DNA of 64,000 bases from Bradyrhizobium lablabi (lineage in GTDB: Bacteria; Pseudomonadota; Alphaproteobacteria; Rhizobiales; Xanthobacteraceae). The stretch lies in the NCBI RefSeq assembly GCF_018131005.1, contig NZ_JAFCJK010000004.1, positions 372,001 through 436,000 of the forward strand. Reading direction: 5' to 3'. The stretch's first letter is position 1, and each line of letters opens with the position of its first letter. Position numbers and translations under genes: made by a program. The notes beneath the pieces are model-generated. The model was not told where the DNA came from. It was given only the letters and a program-made list of their open reading frames with translations, and did not search any database. Shown here piece by piece: positions 17,471 through 26,112 of this stretch.

Positions 17471-18280
17471 GTGGCGGAGGCGAAGAGCCCGTCGGGTTTA
17501 TCAAAGGTGCTGAACGCGGCGTGGGTGCGGCCTTTCCTGTTTCTGGTTGTTATCGTGGCTGCATGGGACCTCGCGATCAGACTGTTCCATATTCCAGCCT
17601 ATCAGATCCCGTCGCCTGGCGATGTCGTCGCGGTGCTGAAGACCGACTGGCCGGAGCTGCTGCGGCAATCCTGGCCGACGACCTACGCGACGATCTGCGG
17701 CTTTCTGCTCTCCGCAGTGTTCGGCATTCCCGTCGCGATGCTGATTGCGGGCTCGAAGACGGTGGAGAGCTACGTCTATCCGCTGCTGGTGTTCTCGCAG
17801 TCAGTGCCGAAGATCGCGATCGCGCCGCTATTCGTGGTGTGGTTCGGATTCGGCATCATCCCGAAGGTGATTTCGGCATTCCTGCTCGGCTTCTTTCCGG
17901 TGGTCGTCTCCGCGGTGCAGGGCTTCAAGTCTGTCGATCCCGACATGGTCGATCTCGCGCGCGCAATGCAAGGCAGCCGTTTTCAGGTGTTCCGAGCGGT
18001 AAACCTGCCGCATGCGATGCCGGCGATCTTTTCCGGTCTGAAAGTGTCGGTGACGCTGGCCGTGGTCGGCGCTGTTGTCGGCGAGTTCGTCGGGTCCAAT
18101 TCCGGCATCGGCTACGTGATGCAGCGCTCGATCGGCACCTTTGACCTGCCGACGATGTTCGCCGCGCTGGTGATCCTCGCGCTGCTCGGCGTGGTTCTGT
18201 TCTGGATCGTGGACCGCATCGAGCGGCTTGTGATCCCCTGGCACGTCAGCCAGCGCGACGACATCATTTTCGCTTCGTAG
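17471..18280 (+). CDS. NMT1/TauT-type ABC transporter permease
   Basis: 269 residues with about six membrane segments, of the SsuC/TauC/nitrate-type permease family. The cytoplasmic loop that contacts the ATPase is visible as VDLARAMQGSRFQVFRAVNLPHAMP, carrying the EAA-type glycine. QSVPKIAIAPLFVVWFG is another family hallmark. It starts at GTG with GGAG upstream. With the binding protein (18452) and ATPase (19595) it forms one importer; a palindromic repeat separates it from the binding-protein gene. Confidence 0.9.
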   Translation: MAEAKSPSGLSKVLNAAWVRPFLFLVVIVAAWDLAIRLFHIPAYQIPSPGDVVAVLKTDWPELLRQSWPTTYATICGFLLSAVFGIPVAMLIAGSKTVESYVYPLLVFSQSVPKIAIAPLFVVWFGFGIIPKVISAFLLGFFPVVVSAVQGFKSVDPDMVDLARAMQGSRFQVFRAVNLPHAMPAIFSGLKVSVTLAVVGAVVGEFVGSNSGIGYVMQRSIGTFDLPTMFAALVILALLGVVLFWIVDRIERLVIPWHVSQRDDIIFAS

Positions 18281-18310
18281 GTTTATTGCGTAGAAAGAAG
18301 AAAGAGCAGC

Positions 18311-18425
18311 CGTCACTGCAAGGAGCTCGCGACAGAATTGCAAAGCAATTTGCGCTAAAGCCGACGAGGCAATCCATGTCACCATGCGTTGCGTCATGGA
18401 TTGCCTCGCTTCGCTAGCAATGACG
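18311..18425. repeat. 115 bp palindromic repeat, copy A
   Basis: Runs from CGTCACTGC to GCAATGACG and contains GAATTGCAAAGCAATT and the inverted pair AGGCAATCCATG / CATGGATTGCCT. Copy B lies at 19449-19563 in the same orientation, and a related copy in opposite orientation at 55279-55419. It sits between the permease and binding-protein genes. Confidence 0.85.
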
Positions 18426-18451
18426 AAAAACAATAACGGGAGGACTATCTG

Positions 18452-19447
18452 ATGCGATTGATCACTGCAGCTTTGGCGACACTGGCCTGGACCGCGCTCG
18501 CCGTGGCGCCGGCTTCCGCCGCGGACAAGGTCGTGCTGATGCTGAACTGGTACGTCTACGGCGAGCACGCGCCGTTCTATTACGGCAAGGCCAAGGGAAT
18601 CTATGCGGCTGAGGGTATCGACCTCGAGATCCAGGAAGGCCGCGGCTCGGCCGCCACGACGCAGGCGGTTGCGGCCAAGACCGCCGATTTCGGCTATGTC
18701 GACGTGCCCACCATGATGCGCGCTGCGGTGAAGGGCGCGCCCGTGGTCGCGACCGGCGTGCTGCTGCAGACGAGTCCGATGTCGGCGATGGGCTTTGTCG
18801 ACAAGAACATCAGGAAGCCCGAGGACATCAAGGGCAAGACGGTTGCGATCACGCCGGCTGACTCGATGACGCAGATCTGGCCGCTGTTCCTGAAGAAGAC
18901 CGGGCTGAAGGAAAGTGATTTCCACACCGTGGCCGGCGACGGCCAGACCAAGCTCAACGCCGTGATCAATGGCCAGGCCGATCTTCTCCTCGGCTACGTC
19001 ATGGACCAGTCGATGAAGATCAAGGACGCAACCGGCAAGGACGTCTATCCGATCAAGTTCGCCGATTACGGCATCAACATGGTTTCGTCAGGAATGATCG
19101 CGAATTCGGACTATGTGAAGGCTAATGCCGACCTCGTCCGCCGTTTCATGTCGGCCACGACCAAGGCGGTGGAGGCCGCCGAGAAGGACCCGAAGGCCGC
19201 GGCGCAATCGATTCTCGACGCCAACCCCAAGGGCGGCAAGATCGACACGCTGACGCAAGGCTTTGAGCTGACGATCCCGCTCTATCGCACCGCCGAGACC
19301 AAGGCCAAGCGGCCGTTCCAGGTCACCGACCAGAACATGACCGATACGGTCAACCTGATGGTCGAGTATGGCGGCCTCGATGCCAAGGCGAAGGACAATC
19401 CGAAGGCCTTCTACACCAAGGATTATCTGCCGAAGGGCGATTCATGA
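18452..19447 (+). CDS. NMT1/THI5-like ABC substrate-binding protein
   Basis: 331 residues with a signal peptide (MRLITAALATLAWTALAVAPASA, cleaved before ADK). The mature chain has the NMT1-type features: LNWYVYGEHAPFYYGKAKGIYAAEGIDLE near the N-terminus and DFGYVDVPTMMRA in the first lobe. Relatives bind pyrimidine thiamine precursors, taurine, alkanesulphonates, nitrate or aromatic acids. The aromatic pair in LNWYVYG resembles that of thiamine-precursor binders, but nearby genes point to a carbohydrate-like compound. Ligand unknown. The gene is flanked on both sides by directly repeated copies of a 115 bp element. Confidence 0.9.
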   Translation: MRLITAALATLAWTALAVAPASAADKVVLMLNWYVYGEHAPFYYGKAKGIYAAEGIDLEIQEGRGSAATTQAVAAKTADFGYVDVPTMMRAAVKGAPVVATGVLLQTSPMSAMGFVDKNIRKPEDIKGKTVAITPADSMTQIWPLFLKKTGLKESDFHTVAGDGQTKLNAVINGQADLLLGYVMDQSMKIKDATGKDVYPIKFADYGINMVSSGMIANSDYVKANADLVRRFMSATTKAVEAAEKDPKAAAQSILDANPKGGKIDTLTQGFELTIPLYRTAETKAKRPFQVTDQNMTDTVNLMVEYGGLDAKAKDNPKAFYTKDYLPKGDS

Positions 19448-19448
19448 C

Positions 19449-19563
19449 CGTCATTGCCGGGAGCTCGCGACAAAATTGCAAAGCAATTTTGCGCTGAAGC
19501 GAAGAAGCAATCCATCTGTCCACTCGCGGAAACATGGATTGCTTCGCCTCGCTCGCAATGACG
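19449..19563. repeat. 115 bp palindromic repeat, copy B
   Basis: Runs from CGTCATTGCC to GCAATGACG, with AAAATTGCAAAGCAATTTT as inner palindrome and AAGCAATCCAT / ATGGATTGCTT as outer arms. It lies in the same orientation as copy A at 18311, between the binding-protein and ATPase genes. Confidence 0.88.
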
Positions 19564-19594
19564 ACGACAGACGCGTTCAATTGGATAAGACTGT

Positions 19595-20440
19595 ATGAAA
19601 TCGGCGATGAAGACAGTTGCGGATCAACCAGGCGCACATTTGCGCCTGGTGTCGGACCGCGCAGCCGGCGCCGCGCCGGGCATAAAGCTTTCGGGCGTGT
19701 CGAAGACCTATCGTTCGCGCGACGGCGATGTGCCGTCGCTGCGGCCGCTCGACTTCACCATCAATGACGGCGAATTCTTTGTCGTGGTCGGTCCATCCGG
19801 CTGCGGCAAGTCCACGCTGCTCAAGATGATCTCGGGCCTGTTGCCGCCGACGACGGGCGAAGTCGTGGTCGATGGCGAGCCCGTCACAAAGCCGCATGGC
19901 AATGTCGGCATCGTGTTCCAGAACGCGCTGCTCCTGCCCTGGCGGAACATCCTCTCCAACGTGATGCTGCCGATCGACATGAAACAGCTGCCGCGGGACA
20001 AGTATCGAGCCCGCGCCAGGGAGCTCTTGAAGCTGGTCGGGCTCGAGGGTTTTGAGAAGAAGCTGCCCTGGCAGCTCTCCGGCGGCATGCAGCAGCGCGC
20101 CTCGATCTGCCGCGCCCTGGTGCACGATCCCAAGATCATGCTGATGGACGAGCCCTTCGGCGCGCTCGACGCGATGACGCGCGAGCGCATGAATGTCGAG
20201 CTGATGCGGATCCAGCGTGAGACCGGCAAGACGGTGCTCTTGATCACGCACTCGATTCCGGAAGCGGTGTTTCTCGCTGACCGCGTGCTCGTGATGACCG
20301 AACGGCCCGGCGCGATCGCCGCGATCTACGACGTCCCGCTGCCGCGACCGCGTTCGCTGGATTCGATGTCCGATCCCGTCTTCACCGAGCTGGTGCAGCG
20401 GATCCGGAAGCATTTCTTCACGCAGGGCACACTGGACTAG
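19595..20440 (+). CDS. NMT1/TauT-type ABC transporter ATP-binding protein
   Basis: 281 residues with all nucleotide-binding motifs: Walker A GPSGCGKST (66-74), Q-loop VFQNALLLPW, signature LSGGMQQRA, Walker B LMDEPFGALD and the switch histidine in LITHSIPEA. It is the SsuB/TauB type that energises the permease encoded upstream. About 25 extra N-terminal residues precede the usual start. The next gene begins 13 bp after the stop, tying the importer to the downstream enzymes. Confidence 0.92.
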   Translation: MKSAMKTVADQPGAHLRLVSDRAAGAAPGIKLSGVSKTYRSRDGDVPSLRPLDFTINDGEFFVVVGPSGCGKSTLLKMISGLLPPTTGEVVVDGEPVTKPHGNVGIVFQNALLLPWRNILSNVMLPIDMKQLPRDKYRARARELLKLVGLEGFEKKLPWQLSGGMQQRASICRALVHDPKIMLMDEPFGALDAMTRERMNVELMRIQRETGKTVLLITHSIPEAVFLADRVLVMTERPGAIAAIYDVPLPRPRSLDSMSDPVFTELVQRIRKHFFTQGTLD

Positions 20441-20452
20441 GCCAGACCTTCG

Positions 20453-21856
20453 ATGCCGCTTCGCCTCGCTGTTCGCGATATCGCCTTCTTCGAACGTCCG
20501 GTCGCCTTTGCCCGGCCGTTCCGCTTTGGCGCGGTCACGATCAATGCCGCAATCCAGATATTCGTGCGGGCCGAGATCGAGGTGGAGGGCAGAGGCAGCG
20601 CGATCGGAGCCAGCGCCGAAATGCTGGCGGCCAAGTGGTTCGACAAGCGGCCGCACCTGACGCCGGAAGACACGATCGAGGAGCTCCGCCGCTCGCTGAT
20701 GATCGCGCGCGAGCTCTATCTGTCGGAGAAGGACCTCGACACGGCGTTCGGCCTGCACGCGAAGTGCATTGGCGCGCAGGCGGCGGCCTGCGCCAAGGAC
20801 GACATCCCGCCGCTCGCCGCGGCCTTTGGGCCCGCGGAAATCGACAAGGCGATTCTGGATGCGCTGCTACGCGCGGTTGGAGTCGGCTTCTTCGACGGCA
20901 TGGCGCAAAATATCGCCGGCATCGACGCGCGACTGTCGCCGGATCTCGGCGACACCGAGATCGCGCGCTTTCTCGCCGATCGCAAGCGGCTGGATCGCGT
21001 TGCCGTCAGGCACACGGTCGGAATGGACGACCGGATCGATGGCGAGGGCGGCGTTGCCGATCCAAGGGAGAATGCCGGCGCGCGCTACTTCAAGCTCAAG
21101 CTGAACGGCGATCCCGCGCATGACGCGGACCGGCTGACGCGGATCGGCCAGGAGCTCGCGACGCTGCCCTATGGCTACAAGGTGACGCTCGACGCCAATG
21201 AGCAGTATGCCGATCTCTCCGCGCTGAGCGCGCTTATCGACCGGCTCGATCATGACCGCGCGCTGGCGCCGATCGCGTCCAGGCTTCTCTACTTCGAGCA
21301 GCCGATGCCGCGCGATATCACGCGCCAGACCGCGCTCGGCGGGCTGGCCGCGCGTGGTTTCATCATCGACGAAGCCGACGACTCCTACGATGCATTCCCG
21401 GCGGCACGCGCGCTGGGCTACCGCGGCATTTCGTCGAAGTCGTGCAAAGGCCTCTACAAGTCGATCGTCAACGCGGCGCGCGCGGCGAAATGGAGCGCCG
21501 ATGGAGCTGAGTATTTTGTCAGCGGCGAGGATCTGACCTGCCAGCCCGGGCTCGCGGTGCAGCAGGACCTCGCGCTTGGCGCGCTGATCGGTGTCGGCCA
21601 TGCCGAGCGCAACGGTCATCATTATGTCGACGGATTTGCCGGGACGCCGGCCGGGGAGGCCGACGCCTTCCTCGCGGCCCACTCCGATCTCTACAGGCGC
21701 GACGGCGGCACGGTCCGCCTCGCCATCCATGACGGCGATCTCCTGACGGGATCGCTGACCGCACCGGGCTTTGCCAGTTCGGTCCATCCGGATTGGTCCA
21801 GCATGCAGCCGTTGCAGCGGCCAACACCACGAGTTTTCCAGGAGCAAGCAGTATGA
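20453..21856 (+). CDS. Enolase-superfamily (muconate-lactonising-type) enzyme
   Basis: 467 residues, longer than the usual 350-400. The C-terminal barrel shows a KLK motif (Lys214/Lys216), metal ligands Asp247 (LDANEQY), Glu282 (YFEQP) and an Asp306-Glu307 pair (IIDEADD), and a lysine segment SSKSCKG (Lys329/Lys332) on the opposite face. This lysine-lysine arrangement is that of the MLE/dipeptide-epimerase subgroup, which abstracts a proton next to a carboxylate. The reaction could be epimerisation, dehydration or cycloisomerisation. The N-terminal half has an insertion relative to standard members. It overlaps the next gene by ATGA. Substrate unknown. Confidence 0.8.
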   Translation: MPLRLAVRDIAFFERPVAFARPFRFGAVTINAAIQIFVRAEIEVEGRGSAIGASAEMLAAKWFDKRPHLTPEDTIEELRRSLMIARELYLSEKDLDTAFGLHAKCIGAQAAACAKDDIPPLAAAFGPAEIDKAILDALLRAVGVGFFDGMAQNIAGIDARLSPDLGDTEIARFLADRKRLDRVAVRHTVGMDDRIDGEGGVADPRENAGARYFKLKLNGDPAHDADRLTRIGQELATLPYGYKVTLDANEQYADLSALSALIDRLDHDRALAPIASRLLYFEQPMPRDITRQTALGGLAARGFIIDEADDSYDAFPAARALGYRGISSKSCKGLYKSIVNAARAAKWSADGAEYFVSGEDLTCQPGLAVQQDLALGALIGVGHAERNGHHYVDGFAGTPAGEADAFLAAHSDLYRRDGGTVRLAIHDGDLLTGSLTAPGFASSVHPDWSSMQPLQRPTPRVFQEQAV

Positions 21857-23004
21857 CGACCAAACGCCTCGGCCTGATCATGAATGGCGTCACCGGCCGG
21901 ATGGGGCTCAACCAGCATCTGATCCGCTCGATCGTCGCGATCCGCGAACAAGGCGGGGTGCTGCTGTCGAACGGCGATCGCATCATGCCAGATCCGATCC
22001 TGGTCGGCCGCGATGCCGAGAAGGTCGCAGCGCTGGCAAAGCGCTTCGACATTACACGCTCCACCACCGACCTCGACCGGGCGCTCGCTGACAAGGGCGA
22101 CACCGTGTTCTTCGACGCCGCGACGACGCAGGCACGTCCCTCGCTGCTGACGAAGGCGATCAATGCCGGCAAGCATGTCTATTGCGAGAAGCCGATCGCG
22201 ACCAATCTGGAGGAGGCGGTCGCGGTGGTGAAGCTCGCCAACGCGAAAGGCCTCAAGCACGGCACGGTGCAGGACAAGCTGTTTTTGCCGGGCCTGAAGA
22301 AGCTCGCCTTCCTGCGCGATTCCGGCTTTTTCGGGCGCATGCTCTCGGTGCGCGGCGAGTTCGGCTATTGGGTGTTCGAGGGCGGCTGGCAGGAAGCGCA
22401 GCGGCCGTCCTGGAACTACCGCGCCGAGGACGGCGGCGGCATCATTTTGGACATGGTCTGCCACTGGCGCTACGTGCTCGACAATCTGTTCGGGGAGGTC
22501 GAGAGCGTGAGCTGCATCGGCACCACAGACATTCCCGAGCGTTATGACGAGAAGGGCAAGCCCTACAAGGCGACTGCAGACGATTCCGCATACGCGACTT
22601 TCAGGCTCAAGGGTGGCGTGATCGCCCACATCAACATGAGCTGGGTCACGCGCGTCTATCGCGACGACCTCGTCACCTTCCAGGTCGACGGCACCCATGG
22701 CTCGGCGGTCGCGGGGCTCACCGACTGCATGATCCAGGCGCGCCAGGCGACGCCGCGGCCGGTGTGGAATCCGGACGAGAAGCGGCTGCATGATTTCTAT
22801 TCCGACTGGCAGAAGCTGCCCGACAACGTCGTTTACGACAATGGCTTCAAGGAGCAGTGGGAAATGTTCATCCGCCACGTCTGCGAGGACGCGCCCTACA
22901 AATACACGCTGCTTGAAGGCGCGAAGGGCGTGCAGCTCGCTGAATGCGCGCTGAAGAGCTGGAAGGAGCGGCGCTGGATTGACGTCGCCCCGATCAACCC
23001 ATGA
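21853..23004 (+). CDS. Gfo/Idh/MocA-family oxidoreductase
   Basis: 383 residues. The N-terminal Rossmann domain (NGVTGRMG loop) and the EKP motif CEKPIATN with catalytic-type Lys113 mark the glucose-fructose oxidoreductase / inositol dehydrogenase family, which oxidises sugars or cyclitols with NAD(P). DMVCHWRYVLDNLFGEV carries the conserved histidine region of the C-terminal beta-sheet domain. The ATG at 21853 overlaps the upstream stop (ATGA). The GRMG form of the nucleotide loop is unusual for this family and recalls dihydrodipicolinate reductase. Neighbours suggest it produces a keto-sugar that the TIM-barrel and DUF993 proteins then process (inference). Confidence 0.85.
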   Translation: MTTKRLGLIMNGVTGRMGLNQHLIRSIVAIREQGGVLLSNGDRIMPDPILVGRDAEKVAALAKRFDITRSTTDLDRALADKGDTVFFDAATTQARPSLLTKAINAGKHVYCEKPIATNLEEAVAVVKLANAKGLKHGTVQDKLFLPGLKKLAFLRDSGFFGRMLSVRGEFGYWVFEGGWQEAQRPSWNYRAEDGGGIILDMVCHWRYVLDNLFGEVESVSCIGTTDIPERYDEKGKPYKATADDSAYATFRLKGGVIAHINMSWVTRVYRDDLVTFQVDGTHGSAVAGLTDCMIQARQATPRPVWNPDEKRLHDFYSDWQKLPDNVVYDNGFKEQWEMFIRHVCEDAPYKYTLLEGAKGVQLAECALKSWKERRWIDVAPINP

Positions 23005-23022
23005 GGTAGCAGGACGACAGCC

Positions 23023-24216
23023 ATGAACAAGCCAATCCTGCCGATGTCTTCTTATCAGTTGAAGCTGCCGACCGCCGATGGAGGCGTCGAGACCTATCGC
23101 CTGGCGACGTCGCGGTCCTTCCCGGCGAAACTCGAGGGCACGCTCAATCGCGTGGCGTTTTCTGCCGCGCATGTGGTGGCCGATCCGCGCGCCGACGTCG
23201 ATCCGTGGCTCGGTGCTGCGATCGACTGGGACAGGACGATCGCGTTCCGCGAACATGTCTGGGACCTCGGGCTCGGCGTCGCCGAAGCCATGGACACCGC
23301 GCAGCGCGGCATGGGGCTCGACTGGAAAACCTCGCTGGAATTGATCGAGCGCTCGGTGAAGGCCGCGAAGACGAGAGGCAATGCGTTGGTGTTCTCCGGC
23401 GCGGGGACCGATCACCTCGCGGTGGAGGACGCCAGGTCGATCGACGACGTGATCCGGGCCTATGAGGAGCAGATAGCCGCGGTCGAGAAGGCCGGAGGCC
23501 GCATCATCCTGATGGCGTCGCGGGCGCTCGCAAAGCTCGGCCGTAGCGCGGAGGATTACGCCGATGTTTACAACCGCGTATTGTCGCAGGTCCGCGAGCC
23601 CGTGATCATCCACTGGCTTGGCGACATGTTTGATCCGGCGCTGGCCGGCTATTGGGGCACCGCCGAGCTCGACGAGGCGATGGATACGGCCGTTGCGATC
23701 ATCAACGCCAATGCGGCCAAGGTCGACGGCGTGAAGGTGTCGCTGCTCGACAAGCAGCGCGAGATTGACATGCGCCGGCGGCTCGATGCGCGCGTCAGGA
23801 TGTATACCGGCGACGACTTCAACTATGCCGAACTGATCGCCGGCGACGACAAGGGATATTCGCACGCGCTGCTTGGCATCTTCGATGCGATCGCGCCGGT
23901 GGCGTCCTATGCGTTGTCGCGACTCGCCGCGGGCGACGAGGCCGGCTTCCACGACGTGCTGGGCCCGACGGTGCCGCTGTCTCGCCACATCTTCAAGGCG
24001 CCGACGCGCTTCTACAAGACCGGCATCGTCTTCATGGCCTATCTCAACGGCCACCAGGATCATTTCACGATGGTTGGTGGCCAGGAGAGCGCACGCTCGA
24101 CCCTGCATCTCGCCGAACTGTTCCGCCTCGCCGACAGGGCCGGATTGCTGGCCAATCCGGAACTCGCGACCCGTCGGATGACGACGTGGCTTGCCACGCG
24201 CGGCATTGACGCCTGA
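23023..24216 (+). CDS. DUF993 protein, dihydrodipicolinate-synthase-like
   Basis: 397 residues, about 100 longer than DapA-type aldolases. I recognise the DUF993 family, distantly related to the DapA/N-acetylneuraminate-lyase TIM barrels. VDGVKVSLLDK places Lys238 where DapA proteins carry the Schiff-base lysine. The tyrosine normally found in the LYNVP segment appears to be replaced in VIIHWLGDM, so the chemistry probably differs. No experimentally defined function is known to me. An aldol cleavage or dehydration of a keto-sugar made by the adjacent oxidoreductase is plausible. It starts 18 bp after that gene and overlaps the next by TGATG. Confidence 0.8.
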   Translation: MNKPILPMSSYQLKLPTADGGVETYRLATSRSFPAKLEGTLNRVAFSAAHVVADPRADVDPWLGAAIDWDRTIAFREHVWDLGLGVAEAMDTAQRGMGLDWKTSLELIERSVKAAKTRGNALVFSGAGTDHLAVEDARSIDDVIRAYEEQIAAVEKAGGRIILMASRALAKLGRSAEDYADVYNRVLSQVREPVIIHWLGDMFDPALAGYWGTAELDEAMDTAVAIINANAAKVDGVKVSLLDKQREIDMRRRLDARVRMYTGDDFNYAELIAGDDKGYSHALLGIFDAIAPVASYALSRLAAGDEAGFHDVLGPTVPLSRHIFKAPTRFYKTGIVFMAYLNGHQDHFTMVGGQESARSTLHLAELFRLADRAGLLANPELATRRMTTWLATRGIDA

Positions 24217-25079
24217 TGCGTGATTTCTCGAACGATCATCGCTGGCTGTCGCTGAACACTGCGACGGTCCGCAAGCAGGGCAATCTCATTGAGATCATCG
24301 AAGCCTGCGCGCGTCACGGCATCCGCGCCATCGATCCCTGGCGGGACCAGGTCGCCGCCGTCGGGCTCGAGCGCGCCGTGCGCGCGGTGCGCGACGCCGG
24401 GCTCGATCTGTCAGGCTATTGCCGCGGCGGCATGTTCACGGCAGATGGCGCGCATCGCGGCGCGGCGCGCGACGACAACCGCCGCGCGGTGGATGAAGCG
24501 AGCGCGCTCGGGGCACCCTGCATCGTGCTCGTGGTCGGCGGCCTGCCACAATATTCGCGGCCGGGCAGCGCGGCGTCGAAGAATATCGCAGCGGCGCGCA
24601 GCCAGGTGCACGACGGCATCGCCGAGATGCTGGACTATGCGAAACAAGCCAAGCTGCCGCTCGCGATCGAGCCGCTGCATCCGGCCTATGCCGCCGACCG
24701 CGCCTGTGTGAACACGACGAGGCAGGCGCTCGACATCTGCGACGCGCTCGACCCCGCCGGCACCGGCGCGCTCGGCGTCGCGCTCGACGTCTATCACATC
24801 TGGTGGGATCCGGAGCTGCTGGGCCAAATTTCGCGCGCCGGAAGCAGACGCCTGCTTGCGTTCCATGTCTGCGACTGGCTGGTGCCGACCAAGGATATCC
24901 TCAACGACCGCGGCATGATGGGCGATGGCGTGATCGATATCAGGTCGATCCGCTCGGCCGTCGAGGCAGAGGGTTTTGCCGGCTATTCGGAGATCGAGAT
25001 CTTTTCGAATGACTGGTGGGGCAGGCCAATGGATGCGGTCCTGCAGACCTGCATCGAACGGCACCGGACGATTGTTTGA
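24216..25079 (+). CDS. Sugar phosphate isomerase/epimerase-type TIM-barrel protein
   Basis: 287 residues of the xylose-isomerase-like (AP_endonuc_2) fold. The metal site Glu-Asp-His-Glu is visible: Glu152 in IEPLHP, Asp191 in ALDVYH, His217 in FHVCDW and Glu259 or Glu261 in SEIEIF. Members include inosose dehydratase and isomerase, tagatose epimerases and 3-keto-glycoside lyases, often beside Gfo/Idh/MocA dehydrogenases as here. It is the last gene of the run, overlapping the DUF993 stop by TGATG, and 54 bp from the convergent channel gene. Confidence 0.87.
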   Translation: MRDFSNDHRWLSLNTATVRKQGNLIEIIEACARHGIRAIDPWRDQVAAVGLERAVRAVRDAGLDLSGYCRGGMFTADGAHRGAARDDNRRAVDEASALGAPCIVLVVGGLPQYSRPGSAASKNIAAARSQVHDGIAEMLDYAKQAKLPLAIEPLHPAYAADRACVNTTRQALDICDALDPAGTGALGVALDVYHIWWDPELLGQISRAGSRRLLAFHVCDWLVPTKDILNDRGMMGDGVIDIRSIRSAVEAEGFAGYSEIEIFSNDWWGRPMDAVLQTCIERHRTIV

Positions 25080-25133
25080 GGCTCGCGGAGAGGGCAAGGC
25101 AAAGCGAAGCGCGCGCCTTCGCCCCATGGTCTG

Positions 25134-25811
25134 TCACGACTCCTCATCCCGATGCTCGATCTGCAGCGTGACGAGCCGCGCCAAGAGCGTTGCCGGATAG
25201 AGCTGGCCGAAGATCGCCTCGAGATTGCACAGGCTGCGCGCGATCGGATGCAGCGGCGCGACGTCGCCATAACCGGTCGTCGTGAGCGTGGCAAAACTGA
25301 AATAGATGACCCTGCTCGCCAGCGCCGGGCTGTCCTCCACCTTCATGCCGGGAAAGGCGTCAGGCGCCAGCGTGCCAATAAACGTGTACAGCGCCGAGAA
25401 GATTATGGCGACCGTGAGATAGAGCAGGACCGCGCCGACCACACGATGATAGGTGATGCGTCCCGGCGCGAATGTCGCGCGCGCCACTGTCACGGCCATG
25501 GTAATGCCGACGAGCAGCCAGGCGCCGGCGAACAGATTGAGGTCGAGGATCGAAGGCGAGCGCAACCTCAGGACCGCGCCCGTGACGATCATGACGAGCG
25601 CGACCAGCATCGCGATAACCGCGAGCGCGCTGCCTGACATCAGGAAGACGCCGCCGACCAGGACCAGCGCGAGCAAGAGCTCGAAAATCTGGAACTCGAA
25701 CAGACCGAGCGCCTGCAACGGCGCCACCACGAACATCATGATCAGCATCAGGATCGTGAGGGCGGTGAGCAACGAATCGCCCCAGCGTTCGCGCAGTTGA
25801 TCGATGCTCAT
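25134..25811 (-). CDS. Two-TM-pore potassium channel family protein
   Basis: 225 residues with about six hydrophobic segments. ATLTTTGYGDVAPLHP is the potassium selectivity filter, placed between the last two membrane helices. The upstream segments form an N-terminal membrane bundle; there is no RCK nucleotide-binding domain and no clear S4 arginine ladder, so gating is unknown. It is a single gene, convergent with the pathway operon, and probably functions as a tetramer in the inner membrane. Confidence 0.85.
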   Translation of the reverse strand: MSIDQLRERWGDSLLTALTILMLIMMFVVAPLQALGLFEFQIFELLLALVLVGGVFLMSGSALAVIAMLVALVMIVTGAVLRLRSPSILDLNLFAGAWLLVGITMAVTVARATFAPGRITYHRVVGAVLLYLTVAIIFSALYTFIGTLAPDAFPGMKVEDSPALASRVIYFSFATLTTTGYGDVAPLHPIARSLCNLEAIFGQLYPATLLARLVTLQIEHRDEES

Positions 25812-26112
25812 CCAGTCACGCTTCTTTCCTGCCCTGCGGTCCGTAACGCCGGTGCCGCGCCAAACATTGATGCGCGGCAGTCACAAAGGCAAGACGGCGG
25901 CGCTGGCGTCGGGCGGTATCGCCCGGCGGTCCGGATCACGAGCGCGCGGGCCCTCAGGGGCTCGCGACCCAAACGTGTTGAAGCGCGCCTTCTGTTCGCC
26001 GCTCGGCGTGGCATCGAATTCGTCCGGCGCGGGCTCGATCAGCTTGGCCGCACTGGCGGCGGAATCGTTCGCTGTTTACCGCCGGCCGGCGTTGAGCCGA
26101 CGCAACGAGTCG
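25812..26112. other. 301 bp intergenic region, channel / aminotransferase
   Basis: Lies upstream of the channel gene and downstream of the aminotransferase gene, both on the minus strand, so it should hold the channel promoter. I see no credible gene, repeat or terminator in it. Confidence 0.4.

Noticed and set aside
21691-24108. 805-codon minus-strand open frame opposite the Gfo/Idh and DUF993 genes
   Set aside because: Same composition artefact; the plus-strand genes have motifs, ribosome sites and overlapping junctions.
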